This document shows, one piece after another, positions 1 through 9,024 of a stretch of 64,000 nucleotides of DNA. The stretch is from the NCBI GenBank assembly GCA_009783555.1, contig WRDH01000001.1:1-64000 (forward strand), given 5' to 3'. Both the position numbers and the translations under genes were made by a program. Numbering within the stretch: the first letter of the stretch is position 1; each line of letters begins with the position of its first letter. The notes below the pieces were generated by a model that saw only the letters and a list, made by a program, of their open reading frames with translations, searched no databases and was not told the origin of the DNA. This stretch comes from Oscillospiraceae bacterium. Lineage in GTDB: Bacteria > Bacillota > Clostridia > Oscillospirales > Oscillospiraceae.

Positions 1-32
1 CGATGTTCTACCTTTTCGCAACACAACTCGAA

Positions 33-64
33 TTGCTACAGACAAGCGGTTGCCATGTTATAAT
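33..64 (+). promoter_or_regulatory. Putative extended -10 promoter for the ThiS-like gene
   Basis: A perfect TATAAT at 59-64 is preceded by TG at 56-57, giving an extended -10. No good -35 lies at 17 bp; TTGCTA at 33-38 is 20 bp away. Transcription from about 71 would make a leader of roughly 150 nt that contains several short hairpins, including part of a repeat at 128-182. Confidence 0.45.
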
Positions 65-127
65 AGTAGTGTGTCCAAAGTCTCGCAAGCGAGCCTCTGT
101 CGAGCACCCTTTATAACATAGCACTCA

Positions 128-182
128 CGGACGGTGGAGTGTCCGTCAGTGTAAACACGATGTTTACTCTGGAGGTAGGAGT
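128..182 (+). repeat. Partial copy of the MITE-A core (two hairpins)
   Basis: This stretch aligns with the interior of the MITE-like element at 15183-15312: a GGTGGAG motif, then a variable hairpin, then CTCTGG.GGTAGGA. It holds CGGAC/GTCCG (128-132 with 141-145) and GTAAAC/GTTTAC (151-156 with 162-167). The second stem differs in sequence from the matching stem of the full copy (AGAGTAC/GTACTCT) yet stays paired. The terminal inverted repeats are missing. Confidence 0.55.
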
Positions 183-224
183 AAAAAAAGAGTGACTGAT
201 TCGAGGCTCTGCGAGGTGCTTGCA

Positions 225-434
225 ATGAACGACTTAACAATCCAACTAAATAACCGTCCCTATCCATATTTAGAGGGGACGACTATTGGTTCTCTGATGA
301 GAGAGAATAATTTTGATTTTGTTGCCATTATCGTAAAAATCAATGGATCAGTCATTGAAGAGGACAAATGGTTGACCGCTGCGGTAAATGTAGATGATAA
401 TGTGGAGATTATCCATATTTTCGGCGGCGGATAG
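225..434 (+). CDS. ThiS-like sulfur carrier protein (orphan)
   Basis: This is a 69-residue beta-grasp protein of the ThiS/MoaD type. The sequence shows the family pattern: an N-terminal NNRPYPYLEGTTIGSL segment, a central VAIIVKINGSVI strand, and an acidic DDNVEIIHIFGGG end. In the family the C-terminal Gly-Gly is adenylated and converted to a thiocarboxylate that donates sulfur. Here the tail ends in three glycines. The start is placed at ATG 225 because GAGGTG lies 7-8 nt upstream; an in-frame upstream extension to 192 lacks this. No ThiF, ThiG, ThiH, MoaE or cysteine-synthase partner is visible in the window, so its pathway (thiamine, molybdopterin, tungstopterin or other) cannot be told. 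It converges on the epimerase gene at 461. Confidence 0.8.
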   Translation: MNDLTIQLNNRPYPYLEGTTIGSLMRENNFDFVAIIVKINGSVIEEDKWLTAAVNVDDNVEIIHIFGGG

Positions 435-460
435 GAGTATACACTGATTAAGCTTATCGC

Positions 461-1834
461 TTAGTTGCCAACTGCTTTTTTTCTTTTCAATCCAAGTTCA
501 ATCAAATGCATACCAATATGCTTTTCGAGTGCATCAGTATATTCATCTTCACGTGTTCTCAATACCCTATAGATCCTGTCGTGGAATCTTGGTGTTCCAT
601 CTTCTTTTTTTGCTTGCAGTATCAAGCCATAAGTTATGTGTAATACCTGACGTGCGTTATCTTCATCAAGGTATGAAGGAAGCATAATGTCGGGGGTATC
701 CGCGAGAGGTTTTATTTTTGATAGGTCGCATGTTATGTGATAGTATTTTCTAGCTTCTTCTAAGTTTTCGAGTGCAAATAAATGCATTTCTCTATATAAT
801 GCAGGGTCTGTCGTTGCAACTACACGTACTGCTTCCAACCAGTTTGTACCTGCTGTTTTCAGATGGTATTTTCCGCCTGTCAATTTTCCCACTATAGGGA
901 ATATTGAAAACTTGTCGCTGCCTGAGTGGATACTGATTTTGTAGCCGAATTTTTCAGCGATTTCAACGTGGCTCTTAAATTCTCTCTCGAATTGTTTTAC
1001 GTCGCCAATATAATCTATGCCTTTTTGAAATTCACCGCAAAATCGAGGTGCAAGGCTTCTGATTTCTACACCTGATTTTTTTAGTGCTTGAGCGACAAAA
1101 AGATGATCCTCCGGCGTAGTGACCGTTTGCGTTTCGTCTATTGAAAGCTCACAATCAATATTTTTACCCCGGATATGCTCATGGTAGATATCTGTTGTGA
1201 ACTTCACGACAGCTTCCAAGCCGTGCGGGATGTGTTCGGAGCAGTCGAGGGTAATCATTGTGAAGCCGCAGTCGAGAGCGTACTTTACTTCTTCACGGGT
1301 TTTCAAGTGGTCACCGTCAGCTCCGTATCCGTTTTTATAGCCCTCGCGAAATACTGCCCACACTGCTGAAGACAGGACGTCTTCATATGTTCTTCCCGTG
1401 AGGTTTAATTCTCTTATCGATTGCTGTGCAAAAATAGGGAAGACATCGTAGTCTTTAAGCAAACGGATATGACCGGCAGTCGCTAATCCCAGTCTATCTC
1501 CAAGACCGATGGTTATATCGTTTCCTTTAGAGCTTTTCGGGTTCGTGAAATCGAAAAGTCTTCTTATTATCTTGGAATTTTCAACAGTTAACGGGCAAAG
1601 TTTATGAGTTGCGTCTTTACTGTCTTTATGTTCTTTCCCGTTATCACACTTTTTTCTCGAGTTATGCTCGTTCATCACTGCTTGATTACTTTCCGGGTGT
1701 GGAACAAACTCACCTTCAAATAATGCCGAGTCAGAACCTGTTACGGAGAGAATATCGCTTTTTGTCGTTCGGATTATTTTGTAACAGGAGTCACCGCATG
1801 TATGCTGTGAGTTTGGATAAATATAGTTTTCCAT
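461..1834 (-). CDS. uxaE: Tagaturonate/fructuronate epimerase-like protein (UxaE family)
   Basis: This 457-residue protein resembles the UxaE family known from Thermotoga, which interconverts D-tagaturonate and D-fructuronate in hexuronate catabolism. Visible hallmarks are a GLGDRLGLATAGHI segment near residue 110 and conserved His/Asp/Glu-rich strands typical of a metal-dependent TIM barrel (TLDCSEHIPHG, IHSGSDKFSIFP). AAAGG lies about 5 nt before the ATG. The first 80 residues are variable and rich in Asn, Lys and Asp. No other uronate genes (uxaA/B/C, kdgK) are near, so it is a solitary gene here. The assignment is from recalled family motifs; the pathway is inferred. Confidence 0.7.
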   Translation of the reverse strand: MENYIYPNSQHTCGDSCYKIIRTTKSDILSVTGSDSALFEGEFVPHPESNQAVMNEHNSRKKCDNGKEHKDSKDATHKLCPLTVENSKIIRRLFDFTNPKSSKGNDITIGLGDRLGLATAGHIRLLKDYDVFPIFAQQSIRELNLTGRTYEDVLSSAVWAVFREGYKNGYGADGDHLKTREEVKYALDCGFTMITLDCSEHIPHGLEAVVKFTTDIYHEHIRGKNIDCELSIDETQTVTTPEDHLFVAQALKKSGVEIRSLAPRFCGEFQKGIDYIGDVKQFEREFKSHVEIAEKFGYKISIHSGSDKFSIFPIVGKLTGGKYHLKTAGTNWLEAVRVVATTDPALYREMHLFALENLEEARKYYHITCDLSKIKPLADTPDIMLPSYLDEDNARQVLHITYGLILQAKKEDGTPRFHDRIYRVLRTREDEYTDALEKHIGMHLIELGLKRKKAVGN

Positions 1835-1872
1835 AAGTACCTTTCAAAATCTGATTATATATCATCTAATCT

Positions 1873-1901
1873 ATTATATAATAACAAGATTTTTAGCTTA
1901 A
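1873..1901 (-). promoter_or_regulatory. Putative promoter for uxaE
   Basis: Reading the minus strand, TTAAGC (1901-1896) is followed by a 17-bp spacer and a perfect TATAAT (1878-1873). This lies about 40 bp upstream of the uxaE start. The -35 is weak. Confidence 0.4.
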
Positions 1902-1917
1902 TACCACATTATTCATA

Positions 1918-1946
1918 TTGCAGATAGTACAGTGTTATGATAAAAT
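1918..1946 (+). promoter_or_regulatory. Sigma-A-type promoter for the receiver-domain gene
   Basis: TTGCAG (1918-1923), a 17-bp spacer and TAAAAT (1941-1946) with an extended -10 TG at 1938-1939. It lies about 40 bp upstream of the GTG start at 1989 and diverges from the uxaE promoter. Confidence 0.55.
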
Positions 1947-1988
1947 GCACCTATCAGAAATTACTATACCGGTAAAGAGGGTTTTCAC

Positions 1989-3239
1989 GTGGTAAATGAT
2001 GGAGCTATTGTGAAAGAGAAGCTGCTTAGTCTTTCGGAAATCAACGCAAAGGCGATTGAAGATATGACACAAACACAGCTTGTCAGCTATATGCAGGTTT
2101 TAAATGTTACAGCAGCCGCTTTTCCTCTGCAAAGAGAAGAGTTGATGCATGCATTTTCGGAAATGGATTACGCTGTAGTTTTTCAATGGTTGGAAATTAT
2201 TTGCAGCAGCCTGTCTCAAATGCATGCCGATGAGCTTGCAAAAGAATGTGAAAAGCAAATAAACGTTAACAAAGACTTAAATAATATCCGCCATGCGAGA
2301 GTCAAGGTTTTTGTGGAATATTTTGTTCCGACGCTGGATTTGTTTTTTGCCGATATCTATAGGGTTCTTGAAGACTTGGAAGTTGTGGAAACAGAGTCGC
2401 TTAACGTTATTGAGAAAGAACCTGAGAAAATTAAAGAGAAACTGCTTACAATAAGCGAGTTTGACAGGGAAATCATTAAAAAAATGTCGGATGAGGATTT
2501 GAGCGGATATCTTGGTATCCTAAATGATTTTTGTGCCGGCTTCCAAGCGCAGGAGAATGGTTTGCGAGGCTCAATTAAGATAAAACACTATGTCTTTGTC
2601 CTGCAATGGCTTACAGTTATTGAAGAATCTCTCACAAAAATCAATGCGTCAGAACTGGCAGATGACTGCAGGAGTCATATTGCTATAAATAAGGATTTTA
2701 ATAATATACACCATGAAAAGCTGGAGGTTTTTATAAATTATCTGCTATCCTCAATGTCAATGTTGTCCGCTGACATAAAAATGCTGCATTTACCAAAAGA
2801 GCTTGAGCTAGTGAACGAAACAGAGGCACCCGAGCACATTGCTGTCGAAGTCGAGTTGTTATCTCAAGGCTCGTCAAGTGACGCGAAAACAGTACTTGTT
2901 GTCAACAAAATGACAATGTTTATGAATAGCTTTAAAAATGCTCTGCATGATGCCGGACACAGGCTCATCGGCGTAACTACAGCGGAAGCAGCTCTTAACT
3001 ACCTTAAAACTTCAAAGCCCGACTTATTCGTTATAGATGAGGATCTTCCCGGCACCAACAGCTATGTTTTTACAAAAATAATCCGCGCAACCGGACACCT
3101 CGCGCCTATTATCTTCACTACAAGCAAAATAACAAAAGATAAAATGGTTAAGTTCATGGAAGCCGGTGTCGCCGATTTCATAGTAAAACCAATAACCCCT
3201 GCCGATGTACAAAAAAAAGTAAACAAGCATTTATCTTAG
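1989..3239 (+). CDS. Duplicated helical domain fused to a degenerate receiver domain
   Basis: This 416-residue protein has two homologous alpha-helical repeats, about residues 10-130 and 145-265. Shared landmarks are a FQWLEII/LQWLTVI segment, an ASELA/ADELA segment, and INVNKDLNNIRH/IAINKDFNNIHH. A CheY-like receiver follows at about 298-416. The receiver keeps the phosphoacceptor position (D350 in FVIDEDLPG), a Thr in FTTS and K400 in FIVKP. The acidic pair that normally binds magnesium is replaced by N306-K307 (VLVVNKM). There is no DNA-binding output. The repeats are not recognised; an HPt-like or protein-binding helical role is only a guess. Start is GTG with AAAGAGGG 8 nt upstream. The 3' end overlaps convergent ribF by 9 nt. 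Confidence 0.65.
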   Translation: MVNDGAIVKEKLLSLSEINAKAIEDMTQTQLVSYMQVLNVTAAAFPLQREELMHAFSEMDYAVVFQWLEIICSSLSQMHADELAKECEKQINVNKDLNNIRHARVKVFVEYFVPTLDLFFADIYRVLEDLEVVETESLNVIEKEPEKIKEKLLTISEFDREIIKKMSDEDLSGYLGILNDFCAGFQAQENGLRGSIKIKHYVFVLQWLTVIEESLTKINASELADDCRSHIAINKDFNNIHHEKLEVFINYLLSSMSMLSADIKMLHLPKELELVNETEAPEHIAVEVELLSQGSSSDAKTVLVVNKMTMFMNSFKNALHDAGHRLIGVTTAEAALNYLKTSKPDLFVIDEDLPGTNSYVFTKIIRATGHLAPIIFTTSKITKDKMVKFMEAGVADFIVKPITPADVQKKVNKHLS

Positions 3240-4136
3240 ACTGAAATACTCTTTTGCGGCCATGCAATCATTCTTTATCTGCTCCTGCAATTCACCGATA
3301 TTGCTAAACTTCACTTCCGGACGCAGCCGGCTGTAAAATTCGATGCGTACCTTATGACCGTACAGGTTACGCCGGAAATCCAATATGTGGGTTTCGGCAG
3401 TTATATTATCAGAACTATCAACCGTCGGGCGGACGCCAATATTCGTCACGCCTATTTTTTCTGTGCCCAAAGCACCGGGGTGCTCATCAAGATAAACCTT
3501 TGTCGCATAAACACCAAAAGCCGGAATTAGCACTCCCGGCGAAAAACGCATATTGATTGTCGGAGCGTTAAGGGTTCTTCCAAGTTTGTAACCGTAGCGG
3601 ACAACGTCGGTAAGGACATGGGGGTGGCCCAAAAATTCATTTGCCCGTTCCATATCACCCTCCATCAACAGTTTTCGTATATATGTCGAACTAACTACAA
3701 TCCCGTCATATGTGACATCGGGAATAATATCACAACCTATTCCCATTTCGTTACACTTATCAGCAAGTGACTTACTGCTGCCTTTTGCACCGAACCCGAA
3801 CTTAAAGTCATTGCCTGCAACAAGATGCCTTGCACCAAACTCATCATACAGATGATCGATGAACTTGTCCCATGACATTGAAACAGTAGCCTTATCAAAG
3901 TGCAGAAAAATAATGTCTTCAATACCGAAAACGCGTCGAAGAATCTCTGCTCTGTCTTCCGGCGAGTTAATAAGAGGAACGGCTCTGCCATCAACCATAG
4001 AACGAGGATGGGTATCAAAGGTGATAACCGAAGGAGTCAAACCTGTATCATCGCCGATATCACGAACACGTTTTATGAGTGCGGCATGCCCGGTGTGAAT
4101 GCCATCAAAATAACCAAGTGCAAGAGCTCGTCTCAA
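3231..4136 (-). CDS. ribF: Bifunctional riboflavin kinase/FAD synthetase
   Basis: RibF makes FMN from riboflavin and then FAD. The 301-residue protein begins almost at the nucleotidyltransferase motif (GYFDGIHTGH, residues 8-17) and ends with the flavokinase domain (GYKLGRTLNAPTIN, and YATKVYLDE further on). It lacks the 12-18 residues that usually precede the first motif. The TTG start is supported by a strong GGAGGAGGA about 4 nt upstream, so the short N-terminus is probably real. It is the last gene of the nusA-type operon, separated from truB by the MITE-like insertion at 4163-4359. Confidence 0.92.
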   Translation of the reverse strand: MRRALALGYFDGIHTGHAALIKRVRDIGDDTGLTPSVITFDTHPRSMVDGRAVPLINSPEDRAEILRRVFGIEDIIFLHFDKATVSMSWDKFIDHLYDEFGARHLVAGNDFKFGFGAKGSSKSLADKCNEMGIGCDIIPDVTYDGIVVSSTYIRKLLMEGDMERANEFLGHPHVLTDVVRYGYKLGRTLNAPTINMRFSPGVLIPAFGVYATKVYLDEHPGALGTEKIGVTNIGVRPTVDSSDNITAETHILDFRRNLYGHKVRIEFYSRLRPEVKFSNIGELQEQIKNDCMAAKEYFSLR

Positions 4137-4162
4137 GTCATCCTCCTCCTTTTCTATGTACG

Positions 4163-4359
4163 CAACGGGAATTGGAGTTATAATTTACAATTCCTACCGC
4201 CAGAGAGTACGTCCTGTACTCTACTGACGGACGCTCCACACTGCACTCAAAATCCGAACCTAATGACAAGCGACAGTGCGGTTCCGATTTTAACTGCAAT
4301 GAATTACCGTCCATGCCTACGCTTTACGGAATTGAAAATTATAACTCCAATTCCCGTTG
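4163..4359. mobile_element. MITE-like element A, copy 1 (with nested insert)
   Basis: The element begins CAACGGGAATTGGAG and ends with its reverse complement CTCCAATTCCCGTTG. The terminal inverted repeats run about 23 bp and are shared with the copy at 15183-15312, which is in the opposite orientation. This copy is 197 bp because a 68-bp insert at 4240-4307 interrupts a core that is continuous in the other copies. No ORF or transposase is inside, and no clear target-site duplication was seen. It separates truB from ribF. Confidence 0.75.
4240..4307. repeat. Nested palindromic insert within MITE A copy 1
   Basis: This 68-bp stretch is absent from the other copies of the element. Its arms are imperfectly complementary: TGCACTCAAAATCCGAACC (4242-4260) against GGTTCCGATTTTAACTGCA (4280-4298), 16 of 19 positions pairing. 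It looks like a small palindromic element that inserted into a larger one. Confidence 0.55.
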
Positions 4360-4371
4360 TTCAAGTAAATC

Positions 4372-5253
4372 CTATACTTCAAAAAAACTTTTAATCGTCG
4401 TAACCTTATTATTTTTTACTTCACCCAGCAACAAAAACTCGCCGTAAGGGTCATAGACTCTGTATTTTCCGTCTTTTGTTCTGTCGCGTGTGCGGCATTC
4501 TGCTCCGTTTTTAGCTTTTTTGACTTCGGGGTAATCCAGAAATATTGAAGGATATTCCGGAAATATGCTATCAACAGGCAACAACAAGTCACTGACCGTA
4601 TCGGATAAGGCGGCTGCGAGGGCATCATCGAGAGAGTGTGCCATATCAATTGTGAATGCACCGGCTCTAGTGCGCCGAAGCACCGACAATGTGCCGCCAC
4701 AACCAAGAGCAGCACCGATGTCATGACAAAGCGTGCGGATATAAGTACCTTTGGAGCATACGATGCGAAGGGTGGACAAATCAACCACTTCCAGCTCTGA
4801 CACAAAAATGTCCCTTGCTTCGCGAGGGACATCAATTCCGCGGCGGGCAAGCTCGTAGAGTTTTTTTCCGTCTTTTTTTATCGCTGAATACATAGGCGGA
4901 ATCTGCTTTTGCGCTCCTGTAAAGCGGGGGAGAACAGCTTTTAAGTCATCAAGAGATACTGTAACTTCATTTTCACTAATGATATTACCTGTAATATCCT
5001 GCGTATCAGTTACAATACCAAGCGTAATTTCTGCTAAGTATTCTTTATCGGCATTCTCACAAAACTCTGATGCACGTGTGGCACGTCCGACGAAAACAGG
5101 TAACACACCGGTTGCCATAGGATCAAGCGTACCGCCGTGTCCTATCCGTTTAACTTTTAAAGCACCGCGGAGTTTGGCGACAACATCATGTGAAGTCCAA
5201 TCCCGCGGCTTATCGATTACTAAAATACCACTAAACACTTTAATAGTCTCCAA
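4372..5253 (-). CDS. truB: tRNA pseudouridine-55 synthase
   Basis: TruB isomerises U55 in the T-loop of tRNAs. The 293-residue protein has the family hallmark GGTLDPMATGVLPV, with the catalytic Asp at D44, and downstream QIPPMYSAIKKDGKKLYELA and GTYIRTLCHDIG. A C-terminal PUA-like segment of about 60 residues completes the usual bacterial length. It lies in the nusA operon after the DHH phosphoesterase gene, with a variable-arm palindrome in the 45-nt gap. Confidence 0.95.
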   Translation of the reverse strand: METIKVFSGILVIDKPRDWTSHDVVAKLRGALKVKRIGHGGTLDPMATGVLPVFVGRATRASEFCENADKEYLAEITLGIVTDTQDITGNIISENEVTVSLDDLKAVLPRFTGAQKQIPPMYSAIKKDGKKLYELARRGIDVPREARDIFVSELEVVDLSTLRIVCSKGTYIRTLCHDIGAALGCGGTLSVLRRTRAGAFTIDMAHSLDDALAAALSDTVSDLLLPVDSIFPEYPSIFLDYPEVKKAKNGAECRTRDRTKDGKYRVYDPYGEFLLLGEVKNNKVTTIKSFFEV

Positions 5254-5264
5254 TTATCAGCTTC

Positions 5265-5297
5265 ACAAGACAGATGAACCGTCCCCCTGTCTTTTGT
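5265..5297. repeat. Variable-arm palindrome, core GAACCGTCCCC (copy 1, intergenic)
   Basis: Arms AAGACAG (5267-5273) and CTGTCTT (5287-5293) enclose the core ATGAACCGTCCCC. It fills the gap between the start of truB and the stop of nrnA. The same core with different but complementary arms is found at 30576, 39317, 39801 and 40189. Confidence 0.75.
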
Positions 5298-5298
5298 C

Positions 5299-6252
5299 TT
5301 ACATTTCGCCGAGCACTTCCATTAACTCCATCTTAATCTCATCAATCGTTTTTTCTGCAACAAATCCGGCTGCCTGGCTGTGCCCGCCGCCGCCGAAATG
5401 TGAGCAAATCACTTGTGCGTCATAAGGTGCTCTGGTTCTGACCGAAACCTTGCAATCATGTGCGGATGATAACTCACGTATTGTTATCCCGACATAAACA
5501 CCCTCGATAGAGCCGGGAATAGCCGCGATATCATCCATATCATCTTCATCGGCATCAGAAGCTTTCAGCATATCGAGTGTAATGGAAGCGATTGCAACCT
5601 TGCCGTCAAAACTGTATTCAATTCCGCAGACGAGCATACCTTCCAAACTGACGCGTGCATTCGTTTTTGTTCTAAACAACAGCTTATTAAGCTCCTTGTT
5701 CGGCGCGCCCGCTTCCACCAATAGAGAAGCAACATATAATGTATTGGCGGTAGTATTCCCAAAAGAAAAACAACCTGTATCGGTTGATAACGCAACATAT
5801 AAACACTCTGCGGTTGCGCTGCTGATACTTCCAGAAATCAACATAAGAATCTCAAAAATAATTTCACCGCAAGTAGCACGGTCGGCATCAAGAAAAAGAA
5901 GCTCTGCATATAACATATTAGATTTGTGGTGATCAATACAAAGCGAAATAGAATTTTTGTAAACTGCAGCATTTTTCGGGAGCAAATCAGCCGAAGCGGT
6001 ATCAACAGCGATTATATTTTTTGTAACATAGTCATCAGGAGCTATATAGTCCTCAACAAAACCGGCATATCTTGGAGTTGTTTCCGGATTGTAAAAAACA
6101 TATGCAGATTTCCCAACCTCTCTGAGACCCTGTGCCAAAGCACCTGCAGACCCCAAAGTATCCCCGTCCGGTCTTCTATGTGTAAGAATAAGAAAATCAT
6201 CATTCTCTTTAAGCCATGCAACTGTCTCGGAGAGCGTTAACATTTTACTCAT
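5299..6252 (-). CDS. nrnA: DHH-family phosphoesterase (NrnA-like nanoRNase)
   Basis: This DHH/DHHA1 phosphoesterase of about 317 residues resembles NrnA, which degrades oligoribonucleotides and 3'-phosphoadenosine-5'-phosphate. Visible motifs are LTHRRPDGDTLGSA, the internal VDTAS, the DHHKSN signature and a C-terminal HFGGGGHSQAAG loop of DHHA1. The start is placed at 6252 because GAAAGG lies about 10 nt upstream and homologues begin near this point; an in-frame extension to 6303 would overlap rbfA. Its position between rbfA and truB is standard for Firmicutes. Confidence 0.9.
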   Translation of the reverse strand: MSKMLTLSETVAWLKENDDFLILTHRRPDGDTLGSAGALAQGLREVGKSAYVFYNPETTPRYAGFVEDYIAPDDYVTKNIIAVDTASADLLPKNAAVYKNSISLCIDHHKSNMLYAELLFLDADRATCGEIIFEILMLISGSISSATAECLYVALSTDTGCFSFGNTTANTLYVASLLVEAGAPNKELNKLLFRTKTNARVSLEGMLVCGIEYSFDGKVAIASITLDMLKASDADEDDMDDIAAIPGSIEGVYVGITIRELSSAHDCKVSVRTRAPYDAQVICSHFGGGGHSQAAGFVAEKTIDEIKMELMEVLGEM

Positions 6253-6280
6253 AAAACTACAGCCTTTCAAAATCCTATCC

Positions 6281-6631
6281 CTAATCCTCATGCGAAATAT
6301 CAAGATTACTCAAAATCGTAGAAATATTCGCACCGCGTTCAAGCGAGTTGTCGAGCTCAAATATCAGCAAAGGAGTATGCCGCAAGCTAAGAGCACGACC
6401 AAGTTCATAACGTAAATGCCCCGCCGCCGACTTCAACCCCTTCTTAAAATCAGCCTCGGATTTTAGCCCGTAAACACTAAGAAAAACCTTAGCCTGACTA
6501 AGATCACTCGTAGTATCAACGGAAGTGATACTAATCATCCCCTGATTAATCCTAGGGTCTTTAATCTCGCGCAGAAGGACTGCTAACTCTCGCTGTATAT
6601 CTTCATTAATTCGCAAAATTGATTTTGACAT
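6281..6631 (-). CDS. rbfA: 30S ribosome-binding factor A
   Basis: RbfA is a small KH-like protein that helps mature the 16S rRNA 5' end and 30S subunit. This 116-residue protein has the usual features: an N-terminal INEDIQRELAVLLREIKDPR segment, a central AKVFLSVYG strand, and the C-terminal LGRALSLRHTPLLIFELD. It sits 26 nt downstream of infB in the canonical order. Confidence 0.95.
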   Translation of the reverse strand: MSKSILRINEDIQRELAVLLREIKDPRINQGMISITSVDTTSDLSQAKVFLSVYGLKSEADFKKGLKSAAGHLRYELGRALSLRHTPLLIFELDNSLERGANISTILSNLDISHED

Positions 6632-6657
6632 TTTAACTCCTAAGTCTCGCTAGCACA

Positions 6658-9024
6658 TCAATCATGTGGAATCTCTTCCATTGCAAAGCATTCAATTACA
6701 TCGCCCAGCTTCACGTCATCGAATCTCTCTAGTGCAATACCGCATTCGTAGTTTGTCGCGACCTCTCTTACATCGTCTTTGAAGCGGCGCAGTGATGCGA
6801 TTTCGCCTTCGTGGATTACTATTCCGTCCCTTACGACGCGGACTGAAGCATTTCTTAGGATCTTGCCGCTCTGTACGTAGCAGCCGCAAATTGTACCGAT
6901 TGCGGATGACTTATAAAGCTCGCGGACTTCAGCGTGACCGTAAACGACCTCGTGGAATTTCGGCGAAAGCATGCCCTTCATGGCAAGCTCAATCTCGTTG
7001 ATACAATCGTAAATGACGCGATACATACGCATATCGACATTATTACGCATTGCGCTATCGTTTGCAGCATTGTCCGGTCGGACATTAAAGCCTACAATTA
7101 TTGCACCGCTTGTAGAAGCAAGCATAATGTCAGACTCGTTAATAGCACCGACACCCGAATGGATTACGCGAACACGAACCTCTTCATTTGTAATCTTTTC
7201 AAGCGATGCCTTTATAGCCTCCGCACTACCCTGAACATCTGCCTTGACTATGATATTGAGATCTTTAAGCTCGCCTTGCTGAATACGTGTGAATAAATCT
7301 TCAAGCGAAACCTTAACGGATGAAGAATACATACCTCTTTTTTCGGACTTGCGCTGATTGGCAAGCTCTCTTGCCATGCGCTCATCGGTGACAACATTAA
7401 ACATATCACCTGCATCGGGAACCTCGGACATACCCGAGATTTCAACAGGTACAGACGGTCCTGCCGATTCAATGCGTTCGCCGGAATCCGTCATCATAAC
7501 ACGTACGTTACCGACTGCAGTTCCTGCAATTATCGTATCGCCCTGTTTGAGTGTACCGTTTTGCACAAGAACAGTCATCAGCGGACCGCGGCCCTTGTCG
7601 ATTCTGGCTTCAATGACCGTGCCGCGGGCAAGGCGGTTCGGGTTGGCACGCAGCTCCGCCATCTCCGCTGTCAGGTTTATCATTTCAAGTAAGTGTTCTA
7701 TACCGGTACCTGCTTTTGCGGAAATCTCACAGACAATAGTTTCGCCTCCCCATTCCTCGGAGACAAGATCATGTTCTGTAAGTTGTTGTTTAATCTTGTC
7801 GGGATTTGCACCTGCGACATCGATTTTATTGATAGCAACTATAATCGGAATATTCGCAGCTCTTGCATGATTAATTGACTCAACGGTCTGCGGCATGATA
7901 CCGTCGTCGGCGGCAACTATAAGAATGGCAATATCTGTAATACTTGCACCCCTGGCACGCATAGCTGTAAATGCCTCGTGACCGGGAGTGTCTAAGAATG
8001 TTATAGGATTGCCATGTATAAATGTCTGATAAGCTCCGATATGTTGAGTAATGCCCCCGGCTTCTCCGGCAACAACGCTTTCTTTTCGGATTCTGTCGAG
8101 CAACGATGTCTTACCATGGTCAACATGTCCCATGACAACAACGACCGGCGCGCGTGCAATGAGCTCTTCATCGGTGTCTTTACTATCGTCTATGAGACGT
8201 TCTTCTATAGTAACAACAACTTCAACTTCAACCTTGCAGCCAAGCTCTATTGCAACAAGTGCTGCCGTATCATGGTCGATAATATCAGACACGGAAGCCA
8301 TAACACCCATTTTTACAAGCTGCCGCACCACTTCCGCACCGGTTTTCTTCATACGGGAAGCAAGCTCGCCAACAGTGATTTCATCGGGGATCATAACCTT
8401 TAACGGAGCCTTTTTTGCCACCTCAAGTTGCAAACGGTGCATTCTGTCGCGTTCTTCCTGTCGCTTTTTTGCACCGTGCGCGATAGTTTGCTGCGGTGTC
8501 CGGGCTTTTCTGACTATTTTTTCTTTTCCCCGGCTCATACGCTCAGCACGTTCGGGAACCAGATTATCAAGCCGTTCATCGTATTTGGACATATTTATTG
8601 TAGCACCCGATGTATCAACAACACGTTTTTGCGGTGCCTTATGGGGCATAAATGGTTTATCGACTTTCTTTTGAGGCTTTCGTACAACATCGGTGGCGGC
8701 AGGCACAGCAGGAGATGCTCCGGTCTGTTCATTGCTTTTTTCGTCCTTAGCGGCAGCATCCGAAGGTTTGCCTGAAGGACTTCCGTCATCAGCTTTTGCG
8801 GAAGCCGCAGGAGACTGTGCGACAATAAACACTTCTTCAATACTTTCTACCTGGTTGTTGATGCTAAGGTACTCAAATATTATATCCAACTCACGGACGG
8901 AGAGAATATGCATGTGGTTTTTCGGGGTGGTCGCGTATTGTGTTAAGATTTCGGTTATCTTTTTTGTAGGAATCTTAAAATCCTTTGCGACCTCATGAAC
9001 TCTATACTTAAACATTGTACTCAT
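6658..9024 (-). CDS. infB: Translation initiation factor IF-2
   Basis: IF-2 is the GTPase that delivers initiator fMet-tRNA to the 30S subunit and promotes subunit joining. The 788-residue protein has an N-terminal IF2N helix bundle (residues 1-55), a charged Ala/Lys/Pro-rich linker (about 70-190), a second IF2N domain (about 205-270), and the G domain with G1 GHVDHGKT at 299-306, DTPGHE and NKID. C-terminal beta-barrel and fMet-tRNA-binding domains follow. Its ATG overlaps the ylxQ stop by one nucleotide (TAATG), suggesting translational coupling. Confidence 0.97.
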   Translation of the reverse strand: MSTMFKYRVHEVAKDFKIPTKKITEILTQYATTPKNHMHILSVRELDIIFEYLSINNQVESIEEVFIVAQSPAASAKADDGSPSGKPSDAAAKDEKSNEQTGASPAVPAATDVVRKPQKKVDKPFMPHKAPQKRVVDTSGATINMSKYDERLDNLVPERAERMSRGKEKIVRKARTPQQTIAHGAKKRQEERDRMHRLQLEVAKKAPLKVMIPDEITVGELASRMKKTGAEVVRQLVKMGVMASVSDIIDHDTAALVAIELGCKVEVEVVVTIEERLIDDSKDTDEELIARAPVVVVMGHVDHGKTSLLDRIRKESVVAGEAGGITQHIGAYQTFIHGNPITFLDTPGHEAFTAMRARGASITDIAILIVAADDGIMPQTVESINHARAANIPIIVAINKIDVAGANPDKIKQQLTEHDLVSEEWGGETIVCEISAKAGTGIEHLLEMINLTAEMAELRANPNRLARGTVIEARIDKGRGPLMTVLVQNGTLKQGDTIIAGTAVGNVRVMMTDSGERIESAGPSVPVEISGMSEVPDAGDMFNVVTDERMARELANQRKSEKRGMYSSSVKVSLEDLFTRIQQGELKDLNIIVKADVQGSAEAIKASLEKITNEEVRVRVIHSGVGAINESDIMLASTSGAIIVGFNVRPDNAANDSAMRNNVDMRMYRVIYDCINEIELAMKGMLSPKFHEVVYGHAEVRELYKSSAIGTICGCYVQSGKILRNASVRVVRDGIVIHEGEIASLRRFKDDVREVATNYECGIALERFDDVKLGDVIECFAMEEIPHD

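Noticed and set aside
1-224. Thiamine (TPP) riboswitch before the ThiS-like gene
   Set aside because: The leader shows repeat-derived hairpins but I could not find the conserved CTGAGA or ACCTGATCTGG-type TPP motifs.
7358-7870. 170-codon open frame antisense to infB
   Set aside because: Shadow of the conserved G domain; no independent support.
8051-8674. Long Ser-rich open frame antisense to infB
   Set aside because: It mirrors infB codon bias; no SD or family features. infB itself is certain.
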